This document shows, piece by piece, positions 34,907 to 43,950 of a stretch of DNA of 64,000 nt. Position 1 is the first letter of the stretch. The number at the start of each line of letters is the position of its first letter. Source of the stretch: Anseongella ginsenosidimutans (GTDB taxonomy: Bacteria; Bacteroidota; Bacteroidia; Sphingobacteriales; Sphingobacteriaceae); NCBI GenBank assembly GCA_029268045.1, contig JAJUHF010000001.1, positions 62,001 through 126,000 on the forward strand, in the 5' to 3' direction. Below the pieces are notes generated by a model that was not told the DNA's origin, did not search any database, and was given only the letters and a program-made list of their open reading frames with translations. The translations under genes were made by a program, and so were the position numbers.

Positions 34907-36121
34907 ATGAAATCGGGCTTTACGGAAGTTGCCAGGCAGGCCATGTTGATGCCTCAGGAATCGATGCTGGAGGTAAAACATTCAAAACATGAGTTATTTA
35001 TTGGGATCCCCAAAGAAACTTCCTATCAGGAAAACCGCATTGCGCTCACCCCGTCCTCTGTTGCCGTGCTGGTTAACAACGGGCACGAGGTAATTGTTGA
35101 AACCGGGGCCGGTGAAGCGGCGAATTTCCCCGACAAGGAATACAGTGAAGCAGGCGCCCGGATCATCTATAGCCAGAAAGACGTTTTTCAGGCAGACATC
35201 ATCATGAAAGTCGCCCCGCCCTCCCTGGCGGAGATTGAACTGCTGAAAACAGAGCAAACCCTGATTTCGGCATTGCACGTTTCCACCATGAAGGAATCCT
35301 ACCTGAAAGCGCTTATGGCTAAACGCATCACCGCCATTTGTTATGAATACCTGCAGGACCAGGGAGGCATTTTTCCAGTGGTCCGGTCAATGAGCGAAAT
35401 TACGGGTAATACGGCCATCCTGATTGCCGCGGAATACCTCAGCAATCTCAAGAACGGAAAAGGAATGATGCTGGGAGGTGCCACCGGTATTCCTCCCTGT
35501 GAAGTGGTGATCATTGGAGCCGGTACGGTTGCCGAATTTGCGGCCCGCGCCGCGCTTGGGCTGGGTGCGGAAGTAAAAATATTCGACAATTCCCTTTATC
35601 GACTCCGGCGCTTGCAGGACAACCTGAACACACGGGTATTCACTTCGGTTGTACAACCCAAAGTGCTGAGCAAAGCGTTGCAAACCTGTGATGTGGCAGT
35701 AGGCGCCATGCGGTCGGTGAATGGCCGCAGTCCCTGCGTGGTTTCAGAAGAAATGGTTTCCCAGATGAAGGCCGGATCGGTGATCATCGATGTAAGCATT
35801 GATCAGGGGGGATGCTTCGAAACCTCCCGGGTCACCAATCACGACCATCCGACGTTCCGGAAATACGATGTCATTCATTATTGCGTCCCCAATATCGCAT
35901 CGCGCGTATCCCGGACCGCTTCTTACGCGCTCACCAATATCTTATCACCCGTTTTACTTGCCATCGGGGAAGCCGGAGGCATTAAAAACATGCTTTGGGA
36001 AAAATCCGGGCTCCGAAGTGGCGTTTACGCCTACCAGGGGCACCTTACCAATAAATACATTGCCGGGCTGTTTGATATCCCTTATAAGGAACTGGACCTA
36101 TTGGTAGCCGCCCGGTTGTAG
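34907..36121 (+). CDS. ald: Alanine dehydrogenase
   Basis: From the ATG at 34907 the product has 404 residues. It has the N-terminal substrate domain (LFIGIPKETSYQENRIALTP), with Arg and Lys in that stretch, and the NAD-binding motif VVIIGAGTVAEFAARAALGLG. The C-terminal part carries HYCVPNIASRVSRTASYALTN. It interconverts alanine and pyruvate with ammonia and NAD. The start lies 10 bases after tsaE, as in many Bacteroidota. The N-terminus is about 30 residues longer than in Bacillus enzymes. Confidence 0.92.
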   Translation: MKSGFTEVARQAMLMPQESMLEVKHSKHELFIGIPKETSYQENRIALTPSSVAVLVNNGHEVIVETGAGEAANFPDKEYSEAGARIIYSQKDVFQADIIMKVAPPSLAEIELLKTEQTLISALHVSTMKESYLKALMAKRITAICYEYLQDQGGIFPVVRSMSEITGNTAILIAAEYLSNLKNGKGMMLGGATGIPPCEVVIIGAGTVAEFAARAALGLGAEVKIFDNSLYRLRRLQDNLNTRVFTSVVQPKVLSKALQTCDVAVGAMRSVNGRSPCVVSEEMVSQMKAGSVIIDVSIDQGGCFETSRVTNHDHPTFRKYDVIHYCVPNIASRVSRTASYALTNILSPVLLAIGEAGGIKNMLWEKSGLRSGVYAYQGHLTNKYIAGLFDIPYKELDLLVAARL

Positions 36122-36139
36122 GAGGAATGCCAATCCGCG

Positions 36140-36877
36140 TTACGCTTCGTGGTAATAAAGCGACCAGGCACCCTGATGATATTCCAGCGCGCTCAGGCTT
36201 TCGATCCAGTCTCCTGAATTCAGATACAGCAGGGAACGGCCGCTGCTTTCGACCGGTTTTATTTCGGGGAAATGGTTGTGTCCACACACCACATAATCCA
36301 TTCCTTTGGCTGCAGCGGCGTCAATTGCTTTTTGCTGAAAATCATCCATCGACCGCACTTTCTTTTTAACCCAGCCTTTGAGTGCTTTCGAAAAACGGAC
36401 CTCCCGGCCGGTCAACGGCGTCCACAGCGCGTTCACCGCTTTATTGATCAGTACGGCCGCGCCGTATGATACGGTTCCGAGCTTGGTTACCAGTTTCGAC
36501 TTCATCGTAAAGTCGTACACATCTCCGTGAATAAACCAGGCTTTCTTCCCCTGCAAGTCCAATTCCAGTTCGTTTACCAAACGGAACCGGAGCAGCGAGG
36601 AAAAAGTGAACCGGCGCAGCACATCGTCGTGGTTCCCGGGTAGATAATAAAGATTCACCCCCTGTTCCAGATAATCCCGCAGTTTTTCCAGTACCAATTG
36701 ATGTGATTCCGGCCAGTAATAGGTGTTTAACTGCCAGAAATCGATGAAGTCACCGTTCAGCACGAGCGTCTCCGGCCTGATTGAGCATAGATACTGATAT
36801 AATTTTCTGGCCTGGGCTCCGAATGTTCCCAGGTGCACATCTGAAATTACGACCAGTTCTACGTTGCGATTTTGCAT
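36140..36877 (-). CDS. UDP-2,3-diacylglucosamine diphosphatase-like metallophosphoesterase (LpxH family)
   Basis: From the ATG complement at 36875-36877 the product has 245 residues. All metallophosphoesterase motifs are seen: SDVHLG, NGDFIDFW, PGNHDD, IHGDVYD and VCGHNHFPE. In Bacteroidota such proteins are candidates for the LpxH step, which cleaves UDP-diacylglucosamine to lipid X. The other lipid A genes are 4 kb to the left. A longer frame to 37006 is not supported. It is convergent with ald. Confidence 0.85.
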   Translation of the reverse strand: MQNRNVELVVISDVHLGTFGAQARKLYQYLCSIRPETLVLNGDFIDFWQLNTYYWPESHQLVLEKLRDYLEQGVNLYYLPGNHDDVLRRFTFSSLLRFRLVNELELDLQGKKAWFIHGDVYDFTMKSKLVTKLGTVSYGAAVLINKAVNALWTPLTGREVRFSKALKGWVKKKVRSMDDFQQKAIDAAAAKGMDYVVCGHNHFPEIKPVESSGRSLLYLNSGDWIESLSALEYHQGAWSLYYHEA

Positions 36878-36950
36878 TGCCGCCAAAAATAGGAAGAAAT
36901 CAATCAGGGAAATAATCTTTGATCCCGCGCGCTTGCCGGGGCCCGGTTTA

Positions 36951-38324
36951 TCAGTAATGCTCCCGGACTTCGAGCAGCAGGCGTTCCATTTCCTTGCGAA
37001 CCGCACGCACCGGGGCGATAAAGTTATTGTTCATAAACGAAAAGATAAGGACTTTACCGCTTTTTGCCACCAGATAACCGCTTAAATTATGCTGGTTGGA
37101 AAGTGTCCCGGTTTTGGCAAAAAGGTATGGCGGATCCGCTTTGAAATAATGGGCAATGGTTCCCTGCTGACCGCCGGCGGCCAGCATCGGGAATAAACGC
37201 TCCCTGGGAAACTCCGTATACAAACGCGACAAGACCTCCACCATGCTTCTTGGCGTGGCCAGATTATACCTGGAAAGACCTGAACCGTCTACCCAAACAA
37301 CCGAATCGGGCAGGTTTTGAAGAAAGTGCTTCCGGGCATAGTCGATCAGTTCCTTGCTGCTCAGGGTATCGCCCAGCTGCGACGAACAAACCAACAGCAT
37401 CTGTTCGGCAATGAAATTATCGCTTTCCTGCATCATCCGGCTTAACACGGTATCGAGCGGGAGGCTGTACACCTGGGGCGCCCCCGGCGGGAAAAGCCGG
37501 CTGCCGACGGAAACGGTGCGTCCGGTCCTGCTTCCAAGAAAAGAAAGCACCAATTCTTCCGAAGGCCGGAACGGGATCCGCTGGAAGTAGAAACCCGGAA
37601 CCCGACCCGCGGGATACCGGAACCTGTTGCTGCCGTAATCGCGTTCGACCCGGAATTCTGATGAATCCAGGGTGGGGTCAAGATGCACCCAGGGTGCAAT
37701 CGCCGGAGGATATACCTCAAAAACCGGCACAGCAGGGATACCCGCGTCCGCGGTATTCAGACGCGCTCCCGTATCGAGACGGATTCCCCTGTACAACGCG
37801 GTATCCGGCCGGGTGCGGAATTCGGCCGCGTTATCGTGAAACGGGAATGCGGATCGTTCGGGTTGAAAGGCATAGGAATAGTCGTCCCAGGCCCAACCAG
37901 GACCCCATTCGGCGTCCTTCACCGGCCGGGGGCAATACACCAGGTGGCGCTGCGGTACAGCCTTCAGGAACTCCAGCACACGGGTACTTTTAAGGAAGGT
38001 ATGCATCAGGGAAGGGTCGCCCGTGCCTCTGAAATACAGGGTGTCGCCGCTGACCAGGTATTGAAGACCGGGGACCGAATCTTTAAGCATTCTCAGCGAG
38101 GTATAAAAGGTCAGCAATTTGATATTGGACGCCGGAGTAAAGTGCCGGTCGGCATTGTAGGCAGCAAGCGACTGCCCGGTCCCGGCATCGGCGATCAGCA
38201 CACCCGTAAAGTGCCCACTTAAAATCTTTGAATCGGCCACCATTCGCTGCAGTTTTGCATCGTTGATTTGCGAAAATGCCGGACAGCAACAAAGGGCCAG
38301 GAAGCACAGGAGCAAATTTTGCAT
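36951..38324 (-). CDS. PBP4-type D-alanyl-D-alanine carboxypeptidase/endopeptidase
   Basis: The 457-residue protein has a signal peptide ([19 protein letters not shown]) and the S13 family motifs: SxxK as Ser66-Asn-Ile-Lys69, SDN in [12 protein letters not shown], and KTG in [15 protein letters not shown]. It trims peptidoglycan stem peptides or cuts cross-links in the periplasm. The signal peptide contains three Cys in a row but no clear lipobox. It is divergent from the aspartyl protease gene across 39 bases that hold an inverted repeat. Confidence 0.92.
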   Translation of the reverse strand: MQNLLLCFLALCCCPAFSQINDAKLQRMVADSKILSGHFTGVLIADAGTGQSLAAYNADRHFTPASNIKLLTFYTSLRMLKDSVPGLQYLVSGDTLYFRGTGDPSLMHTFLKSTRVLEFLKAVPQRHLVYCPRPVKDAEWGPGWAWDDYSYAFQPERSAFPFHDNAAEFRTRPDTALYRGIRLDTGARLNTADAGIPAVPVFEVYPPAIAPWVHLDPTLDSSEFRVERDYGSNRFRYPAGRVPGFYFQRIPFRPSEELVLSFLGSRTGRTVSVGSRLFPPGAPQVYSLPLDTVLSRMMQESDNFIAEQMLLVCSSQLGDTLSSKELIDYARKHFLQNLPDSVVWVDGSGLSRYNLATPRSMVEVLSRLYTEFPRERLFPMLAAGGQQGTIAHYFKADPPYLFAKTGTLSNQHNLSGYLVAKSGKVLIFSFMNNNFIAPVRAVRKEMERLLLEVREHY

Positions 38325-38335
38325 GGCTTTAAAAA

Positions 38336-38353
38336 TAAGAAAGTAATTTCTTA
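38336..38353. promoter_or_regulatory. Inverted repeat in the divergent promoter region
   Basis: TAAGAAA-GTAA-TTTCTTA is a perfect 7+7 inverted repeat centred in the 39-base gap between the two divergent genes. Its place suits an operator for both. No regulator is known for it. Confidence 0.4.
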
Positions 38354-38363
38354 AATTGGTAGT

Positions 38364-39608
38364 ATGTCAGGCCGCGGATTTTATATCATTTTTATGACTT
38401 GGCTGCTGCTTGTCCCGCTTCCCAGTCTCGCGCAGCGACCCTTTCAATTTACCAATAAAAACAGGCAGAAAGTCAAGCTGCCGTTTCGCCTCGAAAGAAA
38501 CCTCATCATTGTACCGGTATACATCAACGATAAAGGTCCGTTCAATTTCATACTCGATACCGGTGTGAGCATTCTGATCATTACCGAGCCTTCTTTGAAG
38601 GATTCGATCGGTCTGAAAGGAGAGCGTTCCATCAAGATCCGGGGTTTGGGCGAAGGCGAAGATCTGGACGCCCAAATCATATCCCGTATGAAGGTCCGCA
38701 TCGGCAAGACCGTGGCACCCCACCTGGCCGGAGCGGTCATTGAGGAAGAACATTTCCACCTTTCCAATTACATCGGACTTCCGATATATGGGATCATCGG
38801 GTATGACTTCTTCAATAGTTTTACCATCAAAATCAATTACGTGACCTCCCGGCTGACACTTTATCAGCCCGAGCGGTTTAACCGGGTAAAATTTCTCAGC
38901 CGGTATGAAGCGGTCCCCATACTGCTCGAAGATCAACGTCCCTACCTGATCAGCCGGATCCAACTCAACAACGGAACTTCGATCAGTTCCAAATTAATCA
39001 TAGACAGCGGCGCCGGACATCCCATCCTGCTGGATCCCAATTCCGATCCGCAGTTACGGATTCCCGACACCACCGTTTCGGCGATGCTTGGAGTTGGACT
39101 GAACGGACCGATTCACGGGTACCTGGGCCGGCTCAATTCGCTTCGGCTCGGCGATTACGAAATTGTCAACCCCATCGCCTCTTTTCCCGATTACGACACC
39201 CTGCTCTACACTGACTACGACATTCCCAGAAACGGAAATATCGGGAATGAGGTACTGAAGCGATTCAACGTCGTGTTCGACTATCCGTATTCTGCGCTGT
39301 ATCTCAAGCCCAACAGCCGCTTTGACGATCCTTTTGAACACGATATGAGCGGAATGAGCCTGATGAGCGGCGGAGATGTGTACAGGCGGTATTTCATTGC
39401 GAACATCGCGCCCGGCTCCCCCGCCGACGAGGCCGGTCTGGAAATAAACGACGAAATCCTATCCATTAACCTCCAGCCCACCAGGGAAATGAGCATTTCG
39501 GAAATCGATAACCTGCTCCGGTCCCAGGACAAGCGGAACTTGCTGCTGGAATACGGCAGAGAGGGCCAGACCAGCATGGTGGTCTTGGTGCTTCGACGGC
39601 GCATCTGA
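38364..39608 (+). CDS. Aspartyl protease family protein with C-terminal PDZ domain
   Basis: The 414-residue protein has a signal peptide ([17 protein letters not shown]) and two retropepsin-like half-sites, [12 protein letters not shown] at about 65 and [13 protein letters not shown] at about 213. A PDZ domain follows at about 325-405 ([21 protein letters not shown]). It is probably an envelope protease or peptide-binding protein. The two DTG/DSG motifs mean one chain could form a full active site, like pepsin. Substrates are unknown. Confidence 0.87.
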   Translation: MSGRGFYIIFMTWLLLVPLPSLAQRPFQFTNKNRQKVKLPFRLERNLIIVPVYINDKGPFNFILDTGVSILIITEPSLKDSIGLKGERSIKIRGLGEGEDLDAQIISRMKVRIGKTVAPHLAGAVIEEEHFHLSNYIGLPIYGIIGYDFFNSFTIKINYVTSRLTLYQPERFNRVKFLSRYEAVPILLEDQRPYLISRIQLNNGTSISSKLIIDSGAGHPILLDPNSDPQLRIPDTTVSAMLGVGLNGPIHGYLGRLNSLRLGDYEIVNPIASFPDYDTLLYTDYDIPRNGNIGNEVLKRFNVVFDYPYSALYLKPNSRFDDPFEHDMSGMSLMSGGDVYRRYFIANIAPGSPADEAGLEINDEILSINLQPTREMSISEIDNLLRSQDKRNLLLEYGREGQTSMVVLVLRRRI

Positions 39609-39668
39609 GCAGTTTCTCATCCGGACCCTGCGAAATCTAAACCAAACACCTCATCGGCTCAGTGGCAG

Positions 39669-39699
39669 TTGGGAGTCAAACTCCTATAACTTACCTTTA
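39669..39699 (+). promoter_or_regulatory. Weak promoter with an inverted repeat in the spacer
   Basis: TTG at 39669-39671 and TACCTTTA at 39692-39699 (one mismatch) are 20 bases apart. In between lies GGAGT-CAA-ACTCC (39672-39684), a perfect inverted repeat that could be an operator. Confidence 0.3.
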
Positions 39700-39722
39700 G
39701 CCTAGTAATCAACGCGACGGTC

Positions 39723-40268
39723 ATGCAAACGTTTGAGGATTCGATGCTGAGGAGGACGGTGCTATCCGCGGCCATGCTGCTTGCCCGAACCGATGTGAAT
39801 GAAAGCGCCAATCACGAACACATGACCTTTACAATGAAGGTTGACGGTGTGAATCAACCGAACTATCAGGCCTTGATCGTAAAGGAGGAAGACAACGGGG
39901 ACCAGTTCTTCAGCATCTTGGCTTTCCAGAGAGGAGCTGACACACTTAATCTTCAGCCTAGCGTCTGGCTTTCGGTAAACGCAGGAGGCAAGGGCACTTA
40001 CGCGATCCAGCGTCGATTGAACTACGAAGGTGCATGGGCCCTGTATAACGATTCGGAAGGCGCGGGGTTCAGTTTTTTCAACACCGACCCCAGGTTGAAT
40101 AAAGGGTTTGTATCCACCTGCGGAGCGATCACGATCTTAGAGATCGACGAGAAAAGCCGTCGGATCTCAGGCAGGTTCCGGTTCAATGCCGTGAATGGAA
40201 GCGGAAAAGAAAAAAGTATCTCGGAAGGCACCTTTAGTAATCTGAGTTACTTCGAACAAGCATCATAA
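39723..40268 (+). CDS. Uncharacterised beta-rich protein, resembles DUF6252
   Basis: The 181-residue product has no clear signal peptide. Its C-terminal half has the pattern CGAITILEIDEKSRRISGRFRFNAVNGSG followed by SEGTFSNLSY, like Bacteroidota beta-sandwich proteins grouped as DUF6252. The N-terminus (MQTFEDSMLRRTVLSAAMLLARTD) is not a lipoprotein signal, unlike most of that group. It has its own promoter-like sequence and a terminator, so it is probably a single-gene unit. The function is unknown. Confidence 0.65.
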   Translation: MQTFEDSMLRRTVLSAAMLLARTDVNESANHEHMTFTMKVDGVNQPNYQALIVKEEDNGDQFFSILAFQRGADTLNLQPSVWLSVNAGGKGTYAIQRRLNYEGAWALYNDSEGAGFSFFNTDPRLNKGFVSTCGAITILEIDEKSRRISGRFRFNAVNGSGKEKSISEGTFSNLSYFEQAS

Positions 40269-40320
40269 TCCAAAATGCGCTCTTTCTACATAAAGCGCTC
40301 TCTTAACTCTCTATAATTGA

Positions 40321-40352
40321 AAACGGGGCCCCAAGTCCGGCCCCGTTTTTTT
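40321..40352 (+). terminator. Strong Rho-independent terminator
   Basis: AACGGGGCC (40322-40330) pairs with GGCCCCGTT (40339-40347) and the T-run continues to 40352. On the other strand TTTTC follows the stem, so it may also serve the convergent VWA gene. Confidence 0.92.
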
Positions 40353-40374
40353 ATTTCCCTCATTCTTAAACGGG

Positions 40375-42204
40375 TCAATCCGTTTCATTGGAATAAACAG
40401 CTGAGAGGGCCTTTGCTGTCTCCAGCAGATTCAGGAATTCCGCCCGATACCCCTGCCTGTCTTTCCCCTTGGCCCCCCGGGCCAGACGGATCAGTTGATC
40501 GTAGCTGACATTTCCGCGGTATTCGGAATTGCGAAGCAACATCCCGAAACCGGCCACCGACGCAGCCAATCGGAAATTCTCCGAAGCCTTCCCTGGATCG
40601 GTACCGCTGTCCCGCAGGACCGCCTCCAATTCCTTGCTCTCCGCACCGTCCGGATTTTTGTAGCGCAACCTGACTGTGAGTACTTCGTTGCGCGCTGCGG
40701 CACCGGAAGCCGTCCTGTTTTGGTATTTGAGCGGGATGGCAGGGGCGCCTCCGGCCCCGGCGGGTACGATCTCGTAGAGCGCGGTCACCGTGTGACCTGA
40801 TCCCATTTCCCCGGCATCCTTTTTATCGTCCTTGAAATCCTCTTCGTTCAGCATCCTGTTTTCATAGCCGATCAACCGATACGATTTCACATAACGGGGG
40901 TTGAATTCCACCTGGAGCTTCACGTCCTTTGCGATGGTGAATAAGGTGCCTCCGAATTCCTCCCCCAAAACCTTTCTGGCCTCCCGGAAGGTATCGATGT
41001 AGGCGTAATTACCATTTCCCTTATCGGCCAGCAGTTCAAGTTTATTATCCTTGTAATTCCCCATCCCGAATCCGAGCACGGAAAGAAAAATCCCGCTCTC
41101 CCGTTCCTTCTCAATTAACCGCTGCAATTCCCCATCGCTTGATATACCCACGTTAAAATCGCCGTCGGTGGCCAGAATGACCCGGTTATTCCCTCCCTTT
41201 ATAAAGTGGGCGCGGGCCATCCGGTAAGCCTCCTGGATTCCCGCACCTCCCGCGGTGGAGCCTCCCGCCTGAAGCGCATCGATGGCCCCGATCAGCTCCT
41301 CCTTCCGATCGCCCGGTGTGGAGTTCATCGCCACCCGCGATTGACCGGCATAGGTCACGATGGCAACCCGGTCCTTGGCTCGCAATTGCGCGACCAGCAA
41401 CTTAAAAGCCCGCTGTAGGAGCGGCAACTTGTTGGGCGCTTGCATGGATCCCGAAACATCAATGAGAAAGACAAGGTTCGATGCCGGAAGAGCTTCGGCA
41501 GGGATCGATTTTCCCTGCACCGCAATGTGTACCAGCCGGTTATCTGAATTCCATGGGGCTCCCGCAATCTCGGTTATCAGCCGCACGGGGTCATTTCCAG
41601 TGGGCTGCGGATAGTCGTAGTCAAAATAGTTGATCAATTCCTCGATTCGGACTGCATCCACAGGTGGCAGCATTCCTTGTTCCAGAAAGCGCCGGACATT
41701 ACTGTAAGAGGCAGCGTCCACGTCGATGGAAAACGTGGAGAGGGGCCGGTTCAACACGTCCCGGAAACCGCTTTCATTAATGGGGCTATAATCTTCGGTG
41801 TGATGCACGGGCGGATAAGGGTACGATCGATCCTCCTGGGGAGCCACCCCGAATGTAATCCGGCCCGCAACCGGCGGTTTCTTTGTAAGCACTTCCCGAT
41901 TGACCGGCTGCTTTGGTGTCAGCACGACATTGATTTCACTTCGCCCCCGCACCGGTACATCCTTCGTCTGATAGCCTGCAAGGCTAAATTGCAATACCGC
42001 GTCGCGCCCTTGAATTTCGATCTCGTATTTGCCGTTCGAATCGGACCGGGCCGACCCGGAAGCGCCTTTCACGGTTATTTGTACCCCGGCCAACGCTTGG
42101 TGGCCGTCGGTGACCCGACCACGTACCCTGGCACGTTCGTCCGCGCCGTTAAAGCCGCTGGCCAGGTTCAGGGTAAAGATCAGAAACAGGAGTTTTACGT
42201 TCAT
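40375..42204 (-). CDS. VWA-domain protein with carboxypeptidase-regulatory-like N-terminus (YfbK-like, DUF3520)
   Basis: The 609-residue protein has a signal peptide (MNVKLLFLIFTLNLASG). A carboxypeptidase regulatory-like sandwich covers 25-95 (VRGRVTDGHQALAGVQITVKG). A VWA N-terminal segment follows (FSIDVDAASYSNVRRFLEQG), then a VWA domain with the metal site FLIDVSGSMQ and a C-terminal DUF3520 region (VEFNPRYVKSYRLIGYENR). It probably takes part in adhesion or in an envelope protein complex. It is divergent from an ECF sigma/anti-sigma pair, an arrangement I have met in related genomes, and it could be that sigma factor's target. Confidence 0.88.
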   Translation of the reverse strand: MNVKLLFLIFTLNLASGFNGADERARVRGRVTDGHQALAGVQITVKGASGSARSDSNGKYEIEIQGRDAVLQFSLAGYQTKDVPVRGRSEINVVLTPKQPVNREVLTKKPPVAGRITFGVAPQEDRSYPYPPVHHTEDYSPINESGFRDVLNRPLSTFSIDVDAASYSNVRRFLEQGMLPPVDAVRIEELINYFDYDYPQPTGNDPVRLITEIAGAPWNSDNRLVHIAVQGKSIPAEALPASNLVFLIDVSGSMQAPNKLPLLQRAFKLLVAQLRAKDRVAIVTYAGQSRVAMNSTPGDRKEELIGAIDALQAGGSTAGGAGIQEAYRMARAHFIKGGNNRVILATDGDFNVGISSDGELQRLIEKERESGIFLSVLGFGMGNYKDNKLELLADKGNGNYAYIDTFREARKVLGEEFGGTLFTIAKDVKLQVEFNPRYVKSYRLIGYENRMLNEEDFKDDKKDAGEMGSGHTVTALYEIVPAGAGGAPAIPLKYQNRTASGAAARNEVLTVRLRYKNPDGAESKELEAVLRDSGTDPGKASENFRLAASVAGFGMLLRNSEYRGNVSYDQLIRLARGAKGKDRQGYRAEFLNLLETAKALSAVYSNETD

Positions 42205-42301
42205 GACTTTGAGGTTTGGTACTATTATTTGGATGCGGCGACGCTAAAAATTCCATATGGGTTCGCTTATTTTTCCTACATTGGTAGGTGGAGGCAATCG
42301 G

Positions 42302-42895
42302 ATGTTTCTGAAAATAACAGGCGGTAAGAACAGGAAAGCGCAAAGTGACGAAGAGCTGGCGGCACGATACCGTGAAAGCGGCGATATGAATGTGCTGGGC
42401 GAACTATACGGCCGGCACATGGAGATGGTTTTTGCCGTTTGTTATAAGTATCTGAAAAGTGAAGAAGCCAGTAAAGATGCGGTGATGCAGTTGTTCGAAA
42501 AACTTTCAACCGACCTGCGGCGTCATTCGGTGAGCAATTTCAGCGGCTGGCTGCACCAGGTTACACGGAATCATTGCCTGATGCAGCTACGCGCCGCCCG
42601 GAACAAGTTTCAGGACCAGCTGATCTCACTTGAAAATGAGGACCCTGCGGATATGGAAACCGCCGCATTTCTGCATCCTGAAGACGGGGAACCCCGGGAG
42701 AGCCTACTCCAGCGCATGGAATCAGGGATCGCTCAGCTTCCGCCCGAACAACAACGGTGTATCCGGCTGTTCTACCTGGAGCAGAAATGCTATAAAGAGG
42801 TGGCTGAAATAACGGGGTACGACCTGAAAAAGGTGAAAAGCTATATTCAAAACGGAAAGAGGAACCTGAAGTTATTTATGGAGGGGCAAAAATGA
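42302..42895 (+). CDS. ECF-type RNA polymerase sigma factor
   Basis: The ATG at 42302 gives a 197-residue protein with sigma region 2 (ELYGRHMEMVFAVCYKYLKSEEASKDAVMQLF) and region 4 (LPPEQQRCIRLFYLEQKCYKEVAEITG). The upstream frame start at 42257 lies in the divergent promoter region. It overlaps the anti-sigma gene by 4 bases. It directs RNA polymerase to a small regulon, probably including itself and perhaps the VWA gene. Confidence 0.9.
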   Translation: MFLKITGGKNRKAQSDEELAARYRESGDMNVLGELYGRHMEMVFAVCYKYLKSEEASKDAVMQLFEKLSTDLRRHSVSNFSGWLHQVTRNHCLMQLRAARNKFQDQLISLENEDPADMETAAFLHPEDGEPRESLLQRMESGIAQLPPEQQRCIRLFYLEQKCYKEVAEITGYDLKKVKSYIQNGKRNLKLFMEGQK

Positions 42896-43881
42896 ACAGG
42901 GAAGGGAAACATACAGGCCATCTTACGCCGGATATCATACGGAAATACCTGGCAGGTGAACTCAGCAGCGCCGCCATGCATGCAGTTGAAACACATTTGC
43001 TGGATTGCGCCTTCTGTACAGATGCCGTGGAGGGTTTCGAACTTTCGGAACGCGCCCAGGTAAAAACCGATCGGACCTTGTTGGCATTGCGGAAAAAACT
43101 TAATCAGCGGATCAGGAAACACGAACAGCCCCGCATGATCCGGTGGCCTGCCTGGTCGGCAGCAGCGGCCGGGATTGCGCTGGCCATTGCAGGGTACGTG
43201 GTGATCAAACAAAGGGAAAAGGAAGAGCAATTGCTGGCCATACAGCAATCCCAGGCTTTCCTGGAGTCCGGTCCGGGAGACACCCTGCTCATTTTCCTTC
43301 CGGAGGCCCCCGAGCCGGTAAGCGATCAGCGCCTCATCGCGTCGAATACGGCCAGCGATCCTCCCGGGCGAGCTTCCGGTTTGGCCCCGGCTCCGACCGC
43401 CCCTGATGCGGAATCCGCTGCAGACGAAGTGCTTGCGGAAGATTCCCAGGCCGGCGCATTGGAACCGCAGGATGAAGACCATGCCCCCAAAAAGGCAGCG
43501 GCTGAAACCTTGGCTTACGAACGCCTTACGGCCAATGCCCCGGCACAGGAAAAGGCAGCGCGGGCACGCTCCGAGGTGGTGTCCCGTCCGGTGATTGGAT
43601 CCGAAGCCTACAAAAAGTACCTCACCGATAGCCTGCAATATCCGGCCGAAGCGTTGGAACATCGGATAGAGGGCGAGGTCGTTATCCAGTTCACGGTCCG
43701 CCCGAGCGGCAGACCGACTGCCTTTGAGGTCGTTAGCTCCCTTGGATACGGATGTGACCAGGAAGCGATCCGGCTGATAGACGAAGGCCCCGACTGGACG
43801 AATCCTGTGATAAAAGGACAGCGGCAACCCGCCCGCGTATCCCAGACGGTGCGGTTCACCCTCCCCGACCGGGAACCGTGA
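42892..43881 (+). CDS. Zinc-finger anti-sigma protein fused to a TonB C-terminal domain
   Basis: The 329-residue product begins with a zinc-finger anti-sigma motif, His35-x3-Cys39-x2-Cys42 (HLLDCAFC). One membrane helix follows at about 84-104 (AAAAGIALAIAGYVVI). The middle part, 130-215, is rich in Ala, Pro and Glu, like the periplasm-spanning part of TonB. Residues 222-325 are a TonB C-terminal domain (YPAEALEHRIEGEVVIQFTV, GYGCDQEAIRLI). One protein thus links a cytoplasmic sigma-binding end to a periplasmic domain that usually contacts outer-membrane receptors. Its start overlaps the sigma stop (ATGA). Confidence 0.87.
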   Translation: MNREGKHTGHLTPDIIRKYLAGELSSAAMHAVETHLLDCAFCTDAVEGFELSERAQVKTDRTLLALRKKLNQRIRKHEQPRMIRWPAWSAAAAGIALAIAGYVVIKQREKEEQLLAIQQSQAFLESGPGDTLLIFLPEAPEPVSDQRLIASNTASDPPGRASGLAPAPTAPDAESAADEVLAEDSQAGALEPQDEDHAPKKAAAETLAYERLTANAPAQEKAARARSEVVSRPVIGSEAYKKYLTDSLQYPAEALEHRIEGEVVIQFTVRPSGRPTAFEVVSSLGYGCDQEAIRLIDEGPDWTNPVIKGQRQPARVSQTVRFTLPDREP

Positions 43882-43950
43882 TACGATTGAGCCCGAACGC
43901 CGAGCGCCTGGCGAATTCCATGCTTTATAGTATATTTACCAAAAATAGGT

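Noticed and set aside
39640-39720. tRNA-like stretch (GGCTCAGTGGCAGTTGGGAGTCAAACTCC)-type segment
   Set aside because: It has a short hairpin but no acceptor stem, no T-arm and no complete cloverleaf.
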